The notes: generated from the sequence alone by a model not told the origin. A stretch of DNA of 64,000 nucleotides from Oreohelix idahoensis (GCA_024509875.1 JAMPIV010017774.1:27501-91500), one strand, 5' to 3'. Positions 22,712 through 34,428 are shown, counted from the first letter of the stretch. Made by a program: numbers and translations.

Positions 22712-23354
22712 CTGTTATACTTCTTGTACGAATGATGTTGTAATACTGTATGCGTTGTTAAAAAACTTCAATTGCGTATTTCTAGAGATCCCGACCTGAT
22801 AGAGAAAAACGGTTTGCAGATTTAAAAACAGCGCATTAAAATTGACCAGAAAAACATAGAAATGTTAGAGAAAGAAAAAAAAAGTTTTTTTTTGTTAGTC
22901 AGTGTAATCAGGGGCATCGGGTAAAATTCTGAGGAAGATGAAATGGTGGAGGGAAGCAAAGGTCATCTGGAGTTTACATCAGGAAACTTAAGATTTGCGA
23001 GAGTCATTCTATTCTCTCAGTTATTGGTTCCAGTTGCCAGAAGTCGACATTGGACACCATCTATAATAGACGGGTCTAGAGGACACTCGAAGAAGCAACC
23101 TACAACAGTTACCACCAACATATTTTTTTCCAAGGAGAACACACCATCAATTAACTGGTTTTTTTCTAGATAAATTAATTGTATTCATTATTACCCTGTT
23201 GATCCAATATTTCATAAATAAATCTCTTGTTATCTATGTAAATATAAATTGAGGAAGATAAGGGGAACTGTGATACGATGTGGAGTATAATGGATGAGTT
23301 AGAACAAAAATCGGAAAAAGGTGATTCGTTTTACGGGGACAAAAGACAAAGTAA
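22712..23354. other. no gene seen
   Basis: Tail of the preceding pseudogene region, AT-rich, no supported frame. Confidence 0.4.
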
Positions 23355-23396
23355 ATAGCCAACGTTGCTTGTGGCAACAAGGCCTTCGTCAGGGAA
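23355..23396 (-). other. decayed Penelope-type terminal sequence, hammerhead-like
   Basis: The minus strand reads CCCTGACGAAGGCCTTGTTG and then ..AACGTTGGC. Penelope-like elements often carry a hammerhead ribozyme with CTGANGA, a GGCC stem and GAAACGTTGG. Here CTGACGA and a short GGC/GCC stem are present, but the GAAAC part is replaced by ACAAGCAAC, so it should not cleave. No Penelope coding sequence lies next to it. Confidence 0.4.
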
Positions 23397-26342
23397 AGGA
23401 AAGAAAGGGAGGGCTAGATAAGTGTGATGCTGCATTGTAATTCTGTCTTTCAACAGGCCCAATTCTGTTCTTCTATTTTGAGTTGTCACCATTCGTCTTC
23501 ACTTTGTAACTATATGTGTTTGCTAGGTTTCTTCTCATTTGAATATATATCGTGTTTGGTATTTTTCTGTAGGTAATTAAATGGGTTCTTTTATGACGGT
23601 AGGTTTTTTTCTTACTCCCACCAGTTTTACTTTCTCTGATTTTCCGCGATCACGTAGATTTTCGTTGTTTACGAATATCGCCATTTCATGCACGCACGTC
23701 AGAATCACGCGGCCATCACATAACGTGACGCAATTTTTGGACACGCGGGTCTGCGTGTTTTCAAATCGATTTGCGTAGGTCGCTAGTTACGTTATTTTTT
23801 CTAGCGTTTCCATTGGTCCGAGTGAAAGCTTAGGATAGGCGTGGGAGGAAATCCGAGGGGGTTTTTCTCTTGTATATAATGAGTCGGTAAACTGGGATCT
23901 TTCTCTATGAAGAAAAATTGCCGGCCGTACGACTTCGAATTATCGTCTCCATTGCGGGAAGTAAAGCGGTATTGGTATGTAGAAATTGTATTAATCGTTT
24001 TACTTATTAGTGGGTTTTTGAGAAATCTCGGCCCGTAAGTTAAGTTCGTCGGAGACATTAACTTAAGTTATAAACAGTAAGTGCCATCCATTATTATCTT
24101 TGAAGAACGATGTAAATGTAAAAGTGTGCATAAGTCTTTTTAGGATTTTTGGCATTAGATGTGAAGTTATGAGAGACACGGGTGCGCATAGTGTAGTATG
24201 TTGTGTAAAACCACCATTTATTCCTGTGTATTTACAAATGTAATTTTATTGGGAAATCCATGGTGTGTACGTTAATTTTTCTGAGCCTTAAATGTGAGGA
24301 ATGCAGTCGGAGAGTACAGATTTATGTTATCATTGAGTTATACTGCTTAGAGGAGTAAATTATTCCTATAACGAGGTTTAATTTAATGTTGGAGTAAGTA
24401 AGGAAACCTCGATGTGTAATGGGAAAAGGAGGCCATGGAATTTCGGACAAAGGAGTTCCCTAGTTGTAATGTTTGGACACGTGGTTAGCCATGCGTAACG
24501 CGTTATACGGTGTCTGGGCTTTGTTTACTTACCTGGCAGATTTAAGTTGAGAGAGAGAGAGGGAAGGAGTGAGATTGAAGAGACACGTGGGATAGTAGTA
24601 TCGTTTTTCAGAACGAGAGAAGGGGAGTAGGAGGAGTGAGATTTAAGTGCCACGTGGGTATTATTTTTTGTATTGTTGTACATGACGAGTGACGTATTGA
24701 GTAGGGGAGTTAGGTTAGAGATGCGTTATGTTGGAGTTGTTATACAATAGACGCATCTTCTTTTAATTTCAGCGAGTCACGGCAGAACAGTGGGGGAGCG
24801 TAAATTTGCCCATATGCAAAATTACCCACGGCAACAGGACATATCTCAAGGGTCAGAGTACTCGAGGTATTGCCAGCAGCGAAAAGAACATAACCTAAAC
24901 GGTCTATTGCAGTGAAGTTCAACTCTTCAGCGAGACTGGTTTAAATTGCCTACAGCCAGAAATCAAGGCTGTGTTGTTCCTCTAGATCCGGAGCGGGTTA
25001 AAAGAGGGAAGCTATTCAGCAGCAGAGAAGTTTTCAACAGTTAATCAAGTACCTCATGCTTGACACCCGAACTTCTTCATCATCACCCATTTCAGGAGCA
25101 GGTGATAGGGTTAAAATACCTGGGTCCTGAAAGTAACGAGAGAAGAGCGTAACGGAGACGCCGCATCATCCGTCGTCGAGTATTAGAGAGACACTGAGAC
25201 CAAGAAGGAGAGAGGGAGAGAGAGAGAGAGAGAAGGCGGGAGAAAATAGACAGGACCAGTAGGGTCTGTTCAGTATCCACTCGAAGGATAGACACTGAGC
25301 CATTGTGTTAAGCCAAGTCTATTATTGTAGCATTTCCAGTGGTGTTAGTTAGCGGAGCTTATCGCCTACCAAGTTGGAAGCTGTGTAGACGTTCTTTTAG
25401 GAAGAGGCAACAGGACGGCAATAGTAGAAATCTTATTAGTGTTAGAGAGTGGAGGCTAAAGTTGACAGCCCCACCAAATTAGATTTGTTAAATCACTAAC
25501 CATTTTATTGTTCCCCAGCAGGGTGTCAGAAAGAGTGAATGTGAGTGGGGTTTTTCTAGTGTCTATCTAATTTCATTGTTTCTTTGTTTTCAGGCCGTGC
25601 AACAGTGCATGCTAATTTTTTTGATTGATGTATGATGAACTTTAATGATTTCTGTGTGTAAATAAATTTATCTATAATATATACTGGATCAGCTTCTACA
25701 CTCTATACTTACTCTATGTTGTCTGTATAGTGGTGTCTGTGGTCGTTTTTATACACCTTATCTCCTTGTGTTTAAAGGTAGTCAGAGGAGGTTGAGATTA
25801 TAGCCATTCTGAAGTCATGAAGCGGCAAGGGAGAGTCAAATCCTGGTTCTAGCCCTTGAGCCAATAGTCTCATCTGTCCACAGGCATGTCAATTTTCATC
25901 TAAATTCTATCTTCTCAGACTTTCTCATACTAGGGTCTTGCTTTCATTCAGGCAAACTCTATAAACTTAAAACCACTTCGTGACAATAAGACACATAAGA
26001 ATCTAAATAAATGTAAAAATAAAACCTGGGTACTTCCCTAAAGGCAGCTCAGACCTAGCACACCCGCCGAAGGGAGAGTGCGTCACAAGAAAAGGAAATG
26101 ACTGCCACTTCCAGATGTAAATAGTACATACTAAAAAACAAAACTGAACAAGAAACTACACAAACGTAATAATAACGAGGACTTGAGATAGAAAAGGACA
26201 GAATGAGTTGGAGATAAATAAATAATTAATCAAAAATCAAGACATAAAATTTGTTAAAATATTATTTATGGGCGACGGAGAAATAGAAAAATTGAATAAG
26301 AGTGGAAAGGATCAAAATAAAATAGGAGTGGAAAGGGTGACC
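23397..26342. other. no protein gene recognised; (GA)n and possible transcript ends
   Basis: About 3 kb. A GA-rich stretch lies at 25205-25235. 25560-25675 has a GTGAGT, a pyrimidine tract ending in CAG before GCCGTGCAAC, and an AATAAA near 25661, which could be parts of a noncoding or untranslated exon. No conserved protein is seen in any frame. Confidence 0.35.
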
Positions 26343-28150
26343 TCAGATAAAGGAGTGTAGGGTGTTATGACCAGCTGGTTTTAGACACCCCATACGACGG
26401 ATTAGACGTTGCTCAAGCTGGACTCGGCTGGCTGTCAGAGGAGCAGGGTCTGATCGCAGTGACCTGGGTGTCGATAAGACCCTGGTGGTCAGGACCATTA
26501 AAGTGTATGGCAACTGGTGTGGATTTTTGCCGAGAGATATCATTAAGGGGCTGGCTGAATCTGTCCCCAAGTCGTTTGACTGTTTGACCAATATAGGTTT
26601 TGCTGCAACGTTTACATATGATTGTATAAATGACATTGCGCGACTCACACGTGAAGCTATTGGTGATGGTAAACGTTCTTCTTCTTCTTCTTCCGTCCTT
26701 AGCCAACGACCGGCAAAGCAGTCAGTGGCCATTACGCCTAGTGGCGTCTTAAGGGCAACAGCGAATAGATTTTCTTTGCCGTTGTTCCCATCACGCCTAA
26801 TGGCGTCTTTAGGGCAACGACAAATCAATCCGTTTGCTGTTGTTTCCGTAATCAAAGTGACTGGCAAACGGGTGATCAGCCCGTTGGTGATGGTAAACGT
26901 GGCCTCAGGAAAAGACACCTTGTGCGTTTGGATGACATACTTGCACGTCGTGCATCGTGTCCGACCACAGGTTAGTGTGCCAAAGTGAGGGACAATCTCA
27001 GTTGGGAGACGGCTGTGAACAAGAAGGTCCTTCAGGTTCTTGTCGCGTCTATATACCACCAAAGGGGCCTCACCGAATACTTCTCGGGTCACAGAATCTG
27101 CTTGGAGGATGGGTAAGTGGCGGAAAAGGATCTTTTTGACTGCAGTGCTGTCAGGCTTTAGGTCAAGATTAATTTGACTCTATCCGAAGTGGATTTGTAG
27201 TGGGGTATGAGGGCCTCCTGACGGGAGATGGGGCGAACACGTAGCGGGCGGAGGTGAGAACATGTCCCGGATAAAGTCTGCTATTGAAAAAATCCAACAT
27301 CTCATTGGCTCGGAAGTGGAAGTCATCGTCGTCTTGGCACAAACGGCGGAGGCGGAGAAGTTGGGAAAATGGAAGGGAGTCACGTTCTACAGAAGGTAGC
27401 TATGGGCATCAGTCGGCTTGTAGTATACTGAGGTATTAAGGCCGGAGGGCGTGATAGTAATAGTGTCAAGAAAGTTGACAGATACTGTAGAGATGAGGGA
27501 GGTGAACTGGATGGCGGGGTGGACGTGGTTGAAGAAGTCGATGAAGCGGGATAAATCAGCCTCTGACATATCTTTGAGACCTATGCCATCATTGATATAT
27601 CTGCGATAAATCCCGGGGAAAGGACCGGAGTATTGTTGCCATATCTCATGCTCCAAATGGCCCATGAAAAGGCAGGCATAGCTAGGACCCATCTTCGTTC
27701 CCATAGCAACACCACTAATTTAGTAAAAACAACTGACCATTGAATTCAAAGGAATTAAGTTGAAGGACCAGTTCAGCAAGACGGAGAAGAGTGTCAGTAG
27801 ATATAGAAGGACAAGTGCACTGGTCAAGAAAAAAACCGAAGAGCTCGTAGACCATCAGATTGGGGAATGGAAGTATACAGAGAACAGACGTCTAACAAGA
27901 AAAGACGGTAGGAGTGGTCTGCTAAGAGTCGGATAGAGGAGAAAGTTATAAGAGCATGATTAGTGTCTTTGACAAAGGAAGGAAGATTCTCAACGATAGG
28001 CTGGAAAATATTATCGAGGACGTCAGAGATGTGTTCAGTAGGTTAGGCACAGGCCGAGACAATATGTCTGCCAGGTCTGTCGATCTTATGAATTTTGGGG
28101 AGCATGTAGAGTACAGGCTTGCCCAAAGAACTGAGAGTTGGAGTAAAGTA
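26343..28150 (-). pseudogene. Penelope-like retroelement, RT plus GIY-YIG endonuclease
   Basis: Read right to left. 28000-28130 holds PVLYMLPKIHK and the RP(I)VSA block, followed by PTEHISDVLDN..QPIVENLPSFVKD, typical of Penelope RT. 27387-27704 holds GTKMGPSYACLFMGHLE and the catalytic YIDD motif changed to YIND. The C-terminal part (26343-27092) has PLVVYRRDKNLKDLLV, a Cys-rich CGRTRCTTC, then the GIY-YIG domain (VIYTIICKRCSKTYIGQT) and an ending RRMGCLKPAGHNTLHSFI. RT and GIY-YIG together identify a Penelope-like element. At least one nonsense codon (near 28042), several frame changes, the D-to-N change and a SINE insertion (26677-26883) show it is dead. Confidence 0.9.
26677..26883 (-). 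mobile_element. 207-bp SINE inserted in the Penelope element
   Basis: Interrupts the GIY-YIG coding region between perfect 17-base duplications (TTGGTGATGGTAAACGT at 26660-26676 and 26884-26900). Removing it and one duplication restores continuity of the host element, which is how the borders were fixed. On the minus strand it ends AAGGACGG(AAG)n. Its last ~80 bases resemble the 3' end of the LINE pieces at 53840-54158 and 54361-54640. The first ~38 bases (GGGCTGATCACCCGTTTGCC) also occur at 45528-45566. The phrase GACGCCAYTAGGCGTRATGG occurs twice inside. Confidence 0.88.
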
Positions 28151-28217
28151 AAACATTATATACTGGCCAACTGTTGAACACTTTTTCAACGTGTTGAACA
28201 CAGTATTTTAATTCTGA

Positions 28218-29211
28218 CGGTGGCGTAACTACAATGTAAGGGTGCCCTGGTACACATTTTTAAGTGAGGCTCTCTTTGTGTAATGGGATTAACAATCATT
28301 GTCAAAATACGACAAATTTATATGAAAATATTTACCTAATAATTACTTTCAGTAATAACAGCATTTAAAATTATTATTTTAAAATAATATAAAGAATCGA
28401 ATAATTTGTGACGTCATCTGCTCGAATTTTGAAACGAACCTTCTCAATGGCCAGAAGGTACCCACAGCAACAAGGACAAGAGAGACAGGAGAATAGCTGA
28501 TAAGAAAATTAGACAGGTCACAATTTATCCTTCGGGTCCTTCTTGGAAATCATCATATAGGGGCTACAAGTACCTGAGATATGCTACGATGTTTTCATCA
28601 TCATCAGTTGCCATCTCCACAACGGAGGTTGGCTGTAATGGATTTCCAACGTCTTCTGTCTCTTGTCTTGGTAGTACACTCTGATAAACTCTTTCCCGTC
28701 CATCTCTTGATGTTATCTTCCCACTTATAGCGCTGTCTTCCCCTTGCACGTTTACCTTCAACTCTCCCTTCTGTTATGGTCTTCTGCAAGGTGTTATGCC
28801 TTTTTATGTGGCCAAAGTATTTTAGCTGCCGAACTTTGACCTCTCTCATTAGTTCTCTTTTCATACCTAGATTTTCTAGGACCTCCTTATTTGTTTTCAT
28901 CTCTTTCCATGAGATACGCCCCATTCTTCTATATATCCACATTTCAAGAGCCTCAATTCTTTCTTCCAAATGCTTATTCATCGTCCATGTTTCTGCACCA
29001 TACAGAAATGCAGAATATATATAACACTTTATGATTCTCAGTTTTAATTTATGAGATAACTGTTTGGATGTTTTACACATGACCAAAGGGTATTAAAAGG
29101 ATATACATATATACAGGCGAAGGTCCCTTCCAACCACTACTTTCCAGGACCCACTCGTTATTTGGTTCCTGTGGGCGTGCCTGGTCCACCCAGGCGGTAG
29201 TTACGCCACTG
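28218..29211. mobile_element. hAT-type non-autonomous element carrying a LINE insert
   Basis: Ends CGGTGGCGTAACTAC ... GTAGTTACGCCACTG are inverted repeats of the common hAT kind (CAGTGGCG). The flanking 8 bases AATTCTGA and CATTCTAG match at five positions, a decayed duplication. Without the 475-bp LINE copy inside (28596-29070) it is about 519 bp. No transposase is seen. Confidence 0.75.
28596..29070 (-). mobile_element. 475-bp 3'-terminal LINE copy 1
   Basis: Encodes on the minus strand the C-terminal end of an RTE-type LINE protein (FLYGAETWTMNKHLEERIEA, YFGHIKRHNTLQKTI, EGKRARGRQRYKWEDNIK), and ends in (GAT)n. It is nearly identical to 56886-57360 and has exactly the same length and 5' breakpoint. 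Only TTTT is visible as possible target duplication. The frame is open for about 150 codons but has no catalytic domain. Confidence 0.9.
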
Positions 29212-29600
29212 CATTCTAGTTGTTCCAGTGAAGCTCATAGAAAATTTTAGCAGCGATATGTTAAAAGCTTAATTGTACGTAGACACATTTGATGTGTTAT
29301 TTTCCGGCCTATAACATGGCAAATATCCGGAAACAGATAATTAACATACGATACAACAAAGATAATATTTTCAAACAGAACAGACGACCATCCCTCATAC
29401 TTCCTTACTACGTATCTGAAAAAGCATCAAGATTGGAATATTTTCATGTTTGTTTCCCTTTATATGTTAACTACATTACATGTGTGAACATAAACAATCT
29501 TTAAGATATACCCAACGAGACGTCAGAAGTTAATGTAGCGTATCATGAGTACATCGAAAGAGATACCGTTGTTCTTTCACCAAACAAGCCACACTTGGAG

Positions 29601-29749
29601 GAACGAACAAACTTTATTTTTAAACGAATTGAGAACTGGGCACGCAGGCCCTCTTACATGCTGCTTTTCCTTTCTCAAATCTTTTATATCCCGTTTTTTA
29701 AAAATAACATTTTACTTCGTTTTGGCGAGGCGCTCCGTTCAGCCTAGAC
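29601..29749 (-). mobile_element. SINE-like element of the GGCCTGCGTG / (GTTC)n family
   Basis: The most complete copy of a short family. On the minus strand the head is CTAGGCTGAACGGAGCGCCT, the middle contains AGAGGGCCTGCGTGCCCAG, and the 3' end is AATAAAGTTTGTTCGTTCC. Partial copies lie at 13492-13540, 16556-16690, 31022-31082, 40735-40800, 42293-42366 and 57412-57476. No clear polymerase III boxes are seen, so SINE is a working label. Confidence 0.65.
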
Positions 29750-29890
29750 ACATGGTCCGTCGGTTATATTACGACGCATGTCCAAATATAAAAGACCTTG
29801 TGGTCTGATTGTAATATATCTTTTATGCTGTCGATTTATTCTCACATACAATTTAAGAATTACTTTTAAATAAATTAAACATTCTAAAAG

Positions 29891-30222
29891 TAACATAACA
29901 ACATACAGACGTTTAAAGTACGGTAACATAACAACATACAGACGTTTAAAGTACGGTAACATAACAACAAACAGACGTTTAAAGTACGGTAACATAACAA
30001 CATACAGACGTTTAAAGTACGGTAACATAACAACATACAGACGTTTAAAGTACGGTAACATAACAACAAACAGACGTTTAAAGTACGGTAACATAACAAC
30101 ATACAGACGTTTAAAGTACGGTAACATAACAACATACAGACGTTTAAAGTACGGTAACATAACAACATACAGACGTTTAAAGTACGGTAACATAACAACA
30201 TACAGACGTTTAAAGTACGGTA
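29891..30222. repeat. 33-bp minisatellite, 10 copies
   Basis: Unit ACATACAGACGTTTAAAGTA plus 13 more bases, ten copies with only an occasional T-to-A change. Because 33 is a multiple of three, long repetitive reading frames are open on the minus strand; they are not evidence of a gene. Confidence 0.97.
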
Positions 30223-30604
30223 CTATATGATAATCATGCCCAGGTTAGGTCCCGGAATTTCTTAAGAGACAAATAAAGAACACAACTACTGCTTCCTCAG
30301 GCATGTCGTATAATGCGACTAATATGAGGCCATGCAAGGACCTGGCACATGTCTACACAAACCGCTGTAGCAAGAGCATGTGATCGTGAATGTTTTGTGC
30401 AGACTTCCGGCAAAGGGGTCCAGTTGTAATGTGGGCTCAATGCTCCAGAAGGAATTCCCCACATGAGACAAATGGTTCGGCCCTTTTATCCTTTACACTC
30501 TAAGGAGGGCTGGCCCACTTGGGTTATGACTCTAACATGTCAGCCCCCGAATGATTTTCCTCCTGTGTTTGGAATTGACCCCACTAACCTTGGTTGCAAC
30601 TACC
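30223..30604. other. no gene; dispersed-repeat motif
   Basis: Contains CTTCCTCAGGCATGTCGTAT near 30292, a phrase that recurs near 13920, 18080, 34585 and 49505. No coding support. Confidence 0.4.
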
Positions 30605-30950
30605 AAATTGACTTAGTAGTTTTATCCATTCTGTCAAATTGACTTAGTAGTTTTATCCATTCTGTCAACTTGACTTAGTAGTTTTATCCATTCTGTCAAC
30701 TTGACTTAGTAGTTTTATCCATTCTGCCAACTTGACTTAGTAGTTTTATCCCTTCTGTCAAATTGACTTAGTAGTTTTATCCATTCTGTCAACTTGACTT
30801 AGTAGTTTTATCCATTCTGTCAACTTGACTTAGTAGTTTTATCCATTCTGTTAACTTGACTTAGTAGTTTTATCCATTCTGTCAACTTGACTTAGTAGTT
30901 TTATCCACTCTGTCAAATTGACTTAGTAGTTTTATCCATTCCGTCAACTT
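30605..30950. repeat. 31-bp minisatellite, about 11 copies
   Basis: Unit starts TTGACTTAGTAGTTTTATCC; copies differ at one to three bases. It lies 380 bp from the 33-bp minisatellite but is unrelated in sequence. Confidence 0.97.
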
Positions 30951-31021
30951 GTGGCAGCTGGGAAATTATTAACCCCAGACCTAATGGTCTTTTATGTTTG
31001 GACGTGCGCCCTAATATAACC

Positions 31022-31082
31022 GACTAGGTTGAACAAGACGCGCCTCGCCATAACGAGGCAATAATTTAAAAAAAAAAAAAAA
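31022..31082 (+). repeat. head fragment of the (GTTC)n SINE-like family
   Basis: CTAGGTTGAACAAGACGCGC then CTCGCC matches the minus-strand head at 29749 and 57476. It is followed by an A run (31068-31082) that may be a retroposon tail. Confidence 0.5.
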
Positions 31083-31689
31083 GCTGGGAAATTAACAGTT
31101 CTGTTGTATATAAATGTGTCTTGAATTCCAGAACCCAATTCTATTCTTCCACAGCCAGTACGATGCCTTTTCGGCAGTTTCGCCACGCCTTTTACGTGAC
31201 CTTGGTTGACTGTCGATTGAGGCCCAATTGTTTCAGTAGATCATGCGTTGAAGCGGCCATTAGACCTCTAGCACCAACTGCTACAGCTGTTGCTATAACT
31301 TTTGCTGTCTCAAATTCGTGGACAGATCATTAAAGTTTGGCCGTTTTTAATGCTTTCTGCTGTTAAAAAGGCTAAGGCTGCCCCAAAAGACTGTGCGTGG
31401 TACAGGCCTTCTCAGTTCAAATGATATGTCGCTCTGCCTTATCAAGAAAGCCCTACACGACACCTCCAATTTGCTGCAAGGGTTACAAGACTGAATAACT
31501 ATAAACCCTGGGATAGGAAACAACAACAAAGTTTTCTGCTAATTTACAGATGATTGAAAAGTTCTTTCTTATTTTTTATATCTTCATTTGTATAAACTGT
31601 ATATACTCGTACATGAAAAAAATGTCAAAACAAGGGGCAATAACTGTCATTTGACAAATACGCTGGTTTTTTTAATTGTTTATTCCCAG

Positions 31690-31942
31690 AACCAAAATAA
31701 AATAAAATCTCACAGCAGAACTGCCGTAGGGGAGTGAAGTGTTAGAAACTTCACCATAATAGGTTCAGCATCGAGAGGTGGGGTGACCACTTCCCTTCCT
31801 CGCTGCTTTTTCCTTCCCTACCTCATAGTCAGATACCCATTTATAGCTGGGTAGACTGGAGCATGTTGGTACCGTGATTCGAATCGGGCACCTTTGTCGC
31901 GGCAAACCAGCGATCTAACCACTCTGTCAATCGGACGCTCAA
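31690..31942 (-). mobile_element. tRNA-derived SINE
   Basis: The minus strand starts with a tRNA-like head: box A TGACAGAGTGG (31919-31929) and box B GATTCGAATC (31875-31884), with typical spacing. The body includes CCCACCTCTCGATGCTGAAC. It ends in an (ATTTT)n tail at 31690-31707. It abuts the minisatellite beginning at 31941. Confidence 0.8.
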
Positions 31943-32110
31943 ACTGATGTTACAAGGGACAACAAACACACACACACAAACTGATGTTACAAGGGACAAC
32001 AAACACACACAAACTGATGTTACAAGGGACAACAAACACACACACAAACTGATGTTACAAGGGACAACAAACACACACAAACTGATGTTACAAGGGACAA
32101 CAAACACACG
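31941..32110. repeat. 33-37-bp minisatellite, 5 copies
   Basis: Unit AACTGATGTTACAAGGGACA followed by a variable CA run. Further, more diverged units (TGATGTTACAAGG and relatives) occur at 32660-32790, so the array once extended further or was split. Confidence 0.92.
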
Positions 32111-32228
32111 CAAAATATTAAAAAAAATTTAAACACGCTTTTAATGCACTAAAAACCCAAAAATAATTTTTGAAGGAGTTAATAGCTTGCAGTCAAAAAA
32201 TGTAACATCAAATTGACAAAAAGCATGT
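32108..32228. repeat. dispersed repeat, copy 1 (partner 35190-35310)
   Basis: About 115 bases, including CACTAAAAA..CC..AAATAATTTTT and GCTTGCAGTCAAAAAATGTA, are repeated in the same direction at about 35190-35310 with roughly nine in ten bases the same. No coding capacity is seen. Confidence 0.75.
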
Positions 32229-32504
32229 GATCGTGAATGCAATAAATTTCTTCAATTTGAAGGCCATCTAGAGATCGAACTCGACTTTCCCTTGATTCAT
32301 AATTTTATAATTTGGATTGTTTCCCTTGATTTAGCTAGACACTTGTTTAAGTACTGCCCTGTTTTACGCATAGAAAAAAATAAAGCACACCGCGTACTCT
32401 TGAATTTTTAATTTACTTGATTATGACCCCTGATTTGTTTACATTTCTTTACGAAAAATTTTAATTACTCATAATGTCATAGTTACAATATTAAATTATT
32501 AAAT

Positions 32505-32645
32505 AATTGACTGATTATTGTATTGTCATCGTGAATACACAACTAGGCCAAGTTTCAGAGCTGTTGCTCATCTGGAAGTGATTGAAAAATCAATTGCAAG
32601 ATTTGAAAGTGACATTAAAGTGACATACAAGTGAAGTTAAATAAA
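32505..32645. repeat. dispersed inverted repeat, copy 1 (partner 34640-34795)
   Basis: The sequence around CCAAGTTTCAGAGCTGTTGC recurs in opposite orientation at about 34640-34795. Together with the direct pair 32108/35190 it frames a 3-kb composite block containing a hAT MITE and the (CAT)n array. Confidence 0.7.
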
Positions 32646-33112
32646 AGCGTGTAATAAAAACTAATGTTACAAGGGAAAAAAAAACCCTGATGTTACAGGA
32701 GACAAAAACAAACTAATGCTACAAGGGACCCAAAAAAAAAAAAAATTATGTCACAAGGGACAAAAAACAACAACTGATGTTACAAGGCTCAATAACAGAA
32801 AAATGTGGCACCCGTTATGACATCATGTATTCAACAAACCGGATGTCACGTTGAATGTTATGATTATGTGAAGTAGTATTTTACGTAATCAAATTCCAGC
32901 TAATTGTCTTTTTTGTTTTACTTTTGTTTCATATAAATTAGTTTGATAGGCGTAAAGAAATAACAATTTTAAAATAGAAAGCGACTTCACAGTCACCTGT
33001 AATGGACAATTAAAGCAAATAATTCAAGTCTGCAAGTTCTTCATACAAAAAAATTAATGAGAGTTACTGCACATTAAAAAATCAAGACATGGTACTCCAT
33101 ATGCACTACAAG

Positions 33113-33312
33113 CAGTGGCGTACGAAAGAAGGGGGGGGGGGGGTACGAAGGGGGTGGTCCGCCCCGGGTGGCAGCCAAGAAAGGGGTGCAATAGGACACT
33201 ATTATAATAGAACTTACTGTTAAAAATCTGCTTGCAAGAGTTTTTCTTTATGGCAGGAGGGTGCCAAAGGTAAGATACGCCCTGGGTGCAAAATATTTCA
33301 GGGACGCCTCTG
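33113..33312. mobile_element. 200-bp hAT-type MITE
   Basis: Ends CAGTGGCGTACG ... CGTCCC-type ..GACGCCTCTG are imperfect inverted repeats. A perfect 8-base duplication, ACTACAAG, flanks it (33105-33112 and 33313-33320). It contains a G run of about 12 bases after 33131. No coding. Confidence 0.9.
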
Positions 33313-33889
33313 ACTACAAGCATTATGAAACGACACAAGAAACGTCAGAATTCGCAGCCTCAACGTGACAACAAAGAACACCAAATGTAATAGAATAAAG
33401 AACATGTTATACCACATATATTAACCCACATGATGTTGAACCAGGTATTCCATACAAGAGAAATACCTCATATTTCTTTTATATAGGCTAATATTATCAC
33501 CATTAGCAACATCATCAAACCATACATCACTATGTTAGATAATGGTATGAAAACTAAGATAAATAGTGCAAGATAATGGACGATTTTACAATCACGGGTT
33601 TAGATGCCCGGTTGAGTGGTTTAGATGCCCGGTTGAGTGGTTTAGCGTACAACTACATATCCCCTACACGCACTTCTGTTACATTTTTCAATCTGTGTGT
33701 GTTCTTCCCGCGTCAGCTGACACCAAATATTTGTCGACCATCTTCATTGTATTTTCAGGCAAGGTAATTATGCAAACGCCCCGAATCATCAAAGATGCGT
33801 GACCCGGTAAGTGATTGAGATGTTTCTACATACTGAATGAAGTTCATCTCTTTTGTTTGTTTTCTCCCAGAATAGAAGAGAAAACTAAT

Positions 33890-34428
33890 TTTGTTCATCA
33901 CCATCGTCGTCTTCACCACCACCACGATCATCATCATCACCACCATCATCATCCACATCATCATCACCACCACAATCATCATCACCACCACCATCATCAT
34001 CCTCACCATTATCATCGTCACCATCATCATCATCATGGTCACCACCATCATCATACTCATCATCAGCACAACATCATCATCACCATCATCTTCACACCAT
34101 CATCATCATCACCACCACCATCATCATCACTACCACCACCATCATCATCGTCATCACCACCACCATCATCGTCATCACGACCACCATCATCGTCATCACC
34201 ACCACCACCACCATCATCGTCATCATGACCACCACCACCATCATCGTCATCACGACCACCACCACCACCATCGTCACCACCACCATCATCACCCTCATCA
34301 CCACCACCATCATCACCACCACCATCATCGTCACCCCCACCATCATCACCCTCATCACCACCACCATCATCGTCATCACCACCATCATCACCACCACCAC
34401 CATCCTTTATTATTATCATCATCATTTT
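33890..34428. repeat. (CAT/CAC)n trinucleotide array, about 540 bp
   Basis: Long imperfect triplet array. It reads as poly-His/Thr/Ser on plus and Asp/Gly/Met/Val on minus, which explains several open frames of more than 100 codons that should be ignored. At its right edge 34428-34470 (CCTATGGAGCATGGGGCC) resembles the 3' end of an RTE LINE, whose tail is (GAT)n on the minus strand. Confidence 0.95.

Noticed and set aside
26485..26988. 167-codon plus frame
   Set aside because: Antisense to the Penelope gene and crosses the SINE insertion.
28776..29024. 82-codon plus frame repeated at 57066-57314
   Set aside because: Antisense of the LINE C-terminal coding region; identical because the LINE copies are identical.
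29744..30201. Minus-strand frames with an 11-residue repeated peptide
   Set aside because: The 33-bp minisatellite is a multiple of three, so frames stay open automatically.
30605..30950. CRISPR-like array
   Set aside because: Units are contiguous with no unique spacers, and the DNA is eukaryotic; it is a minisatellite.
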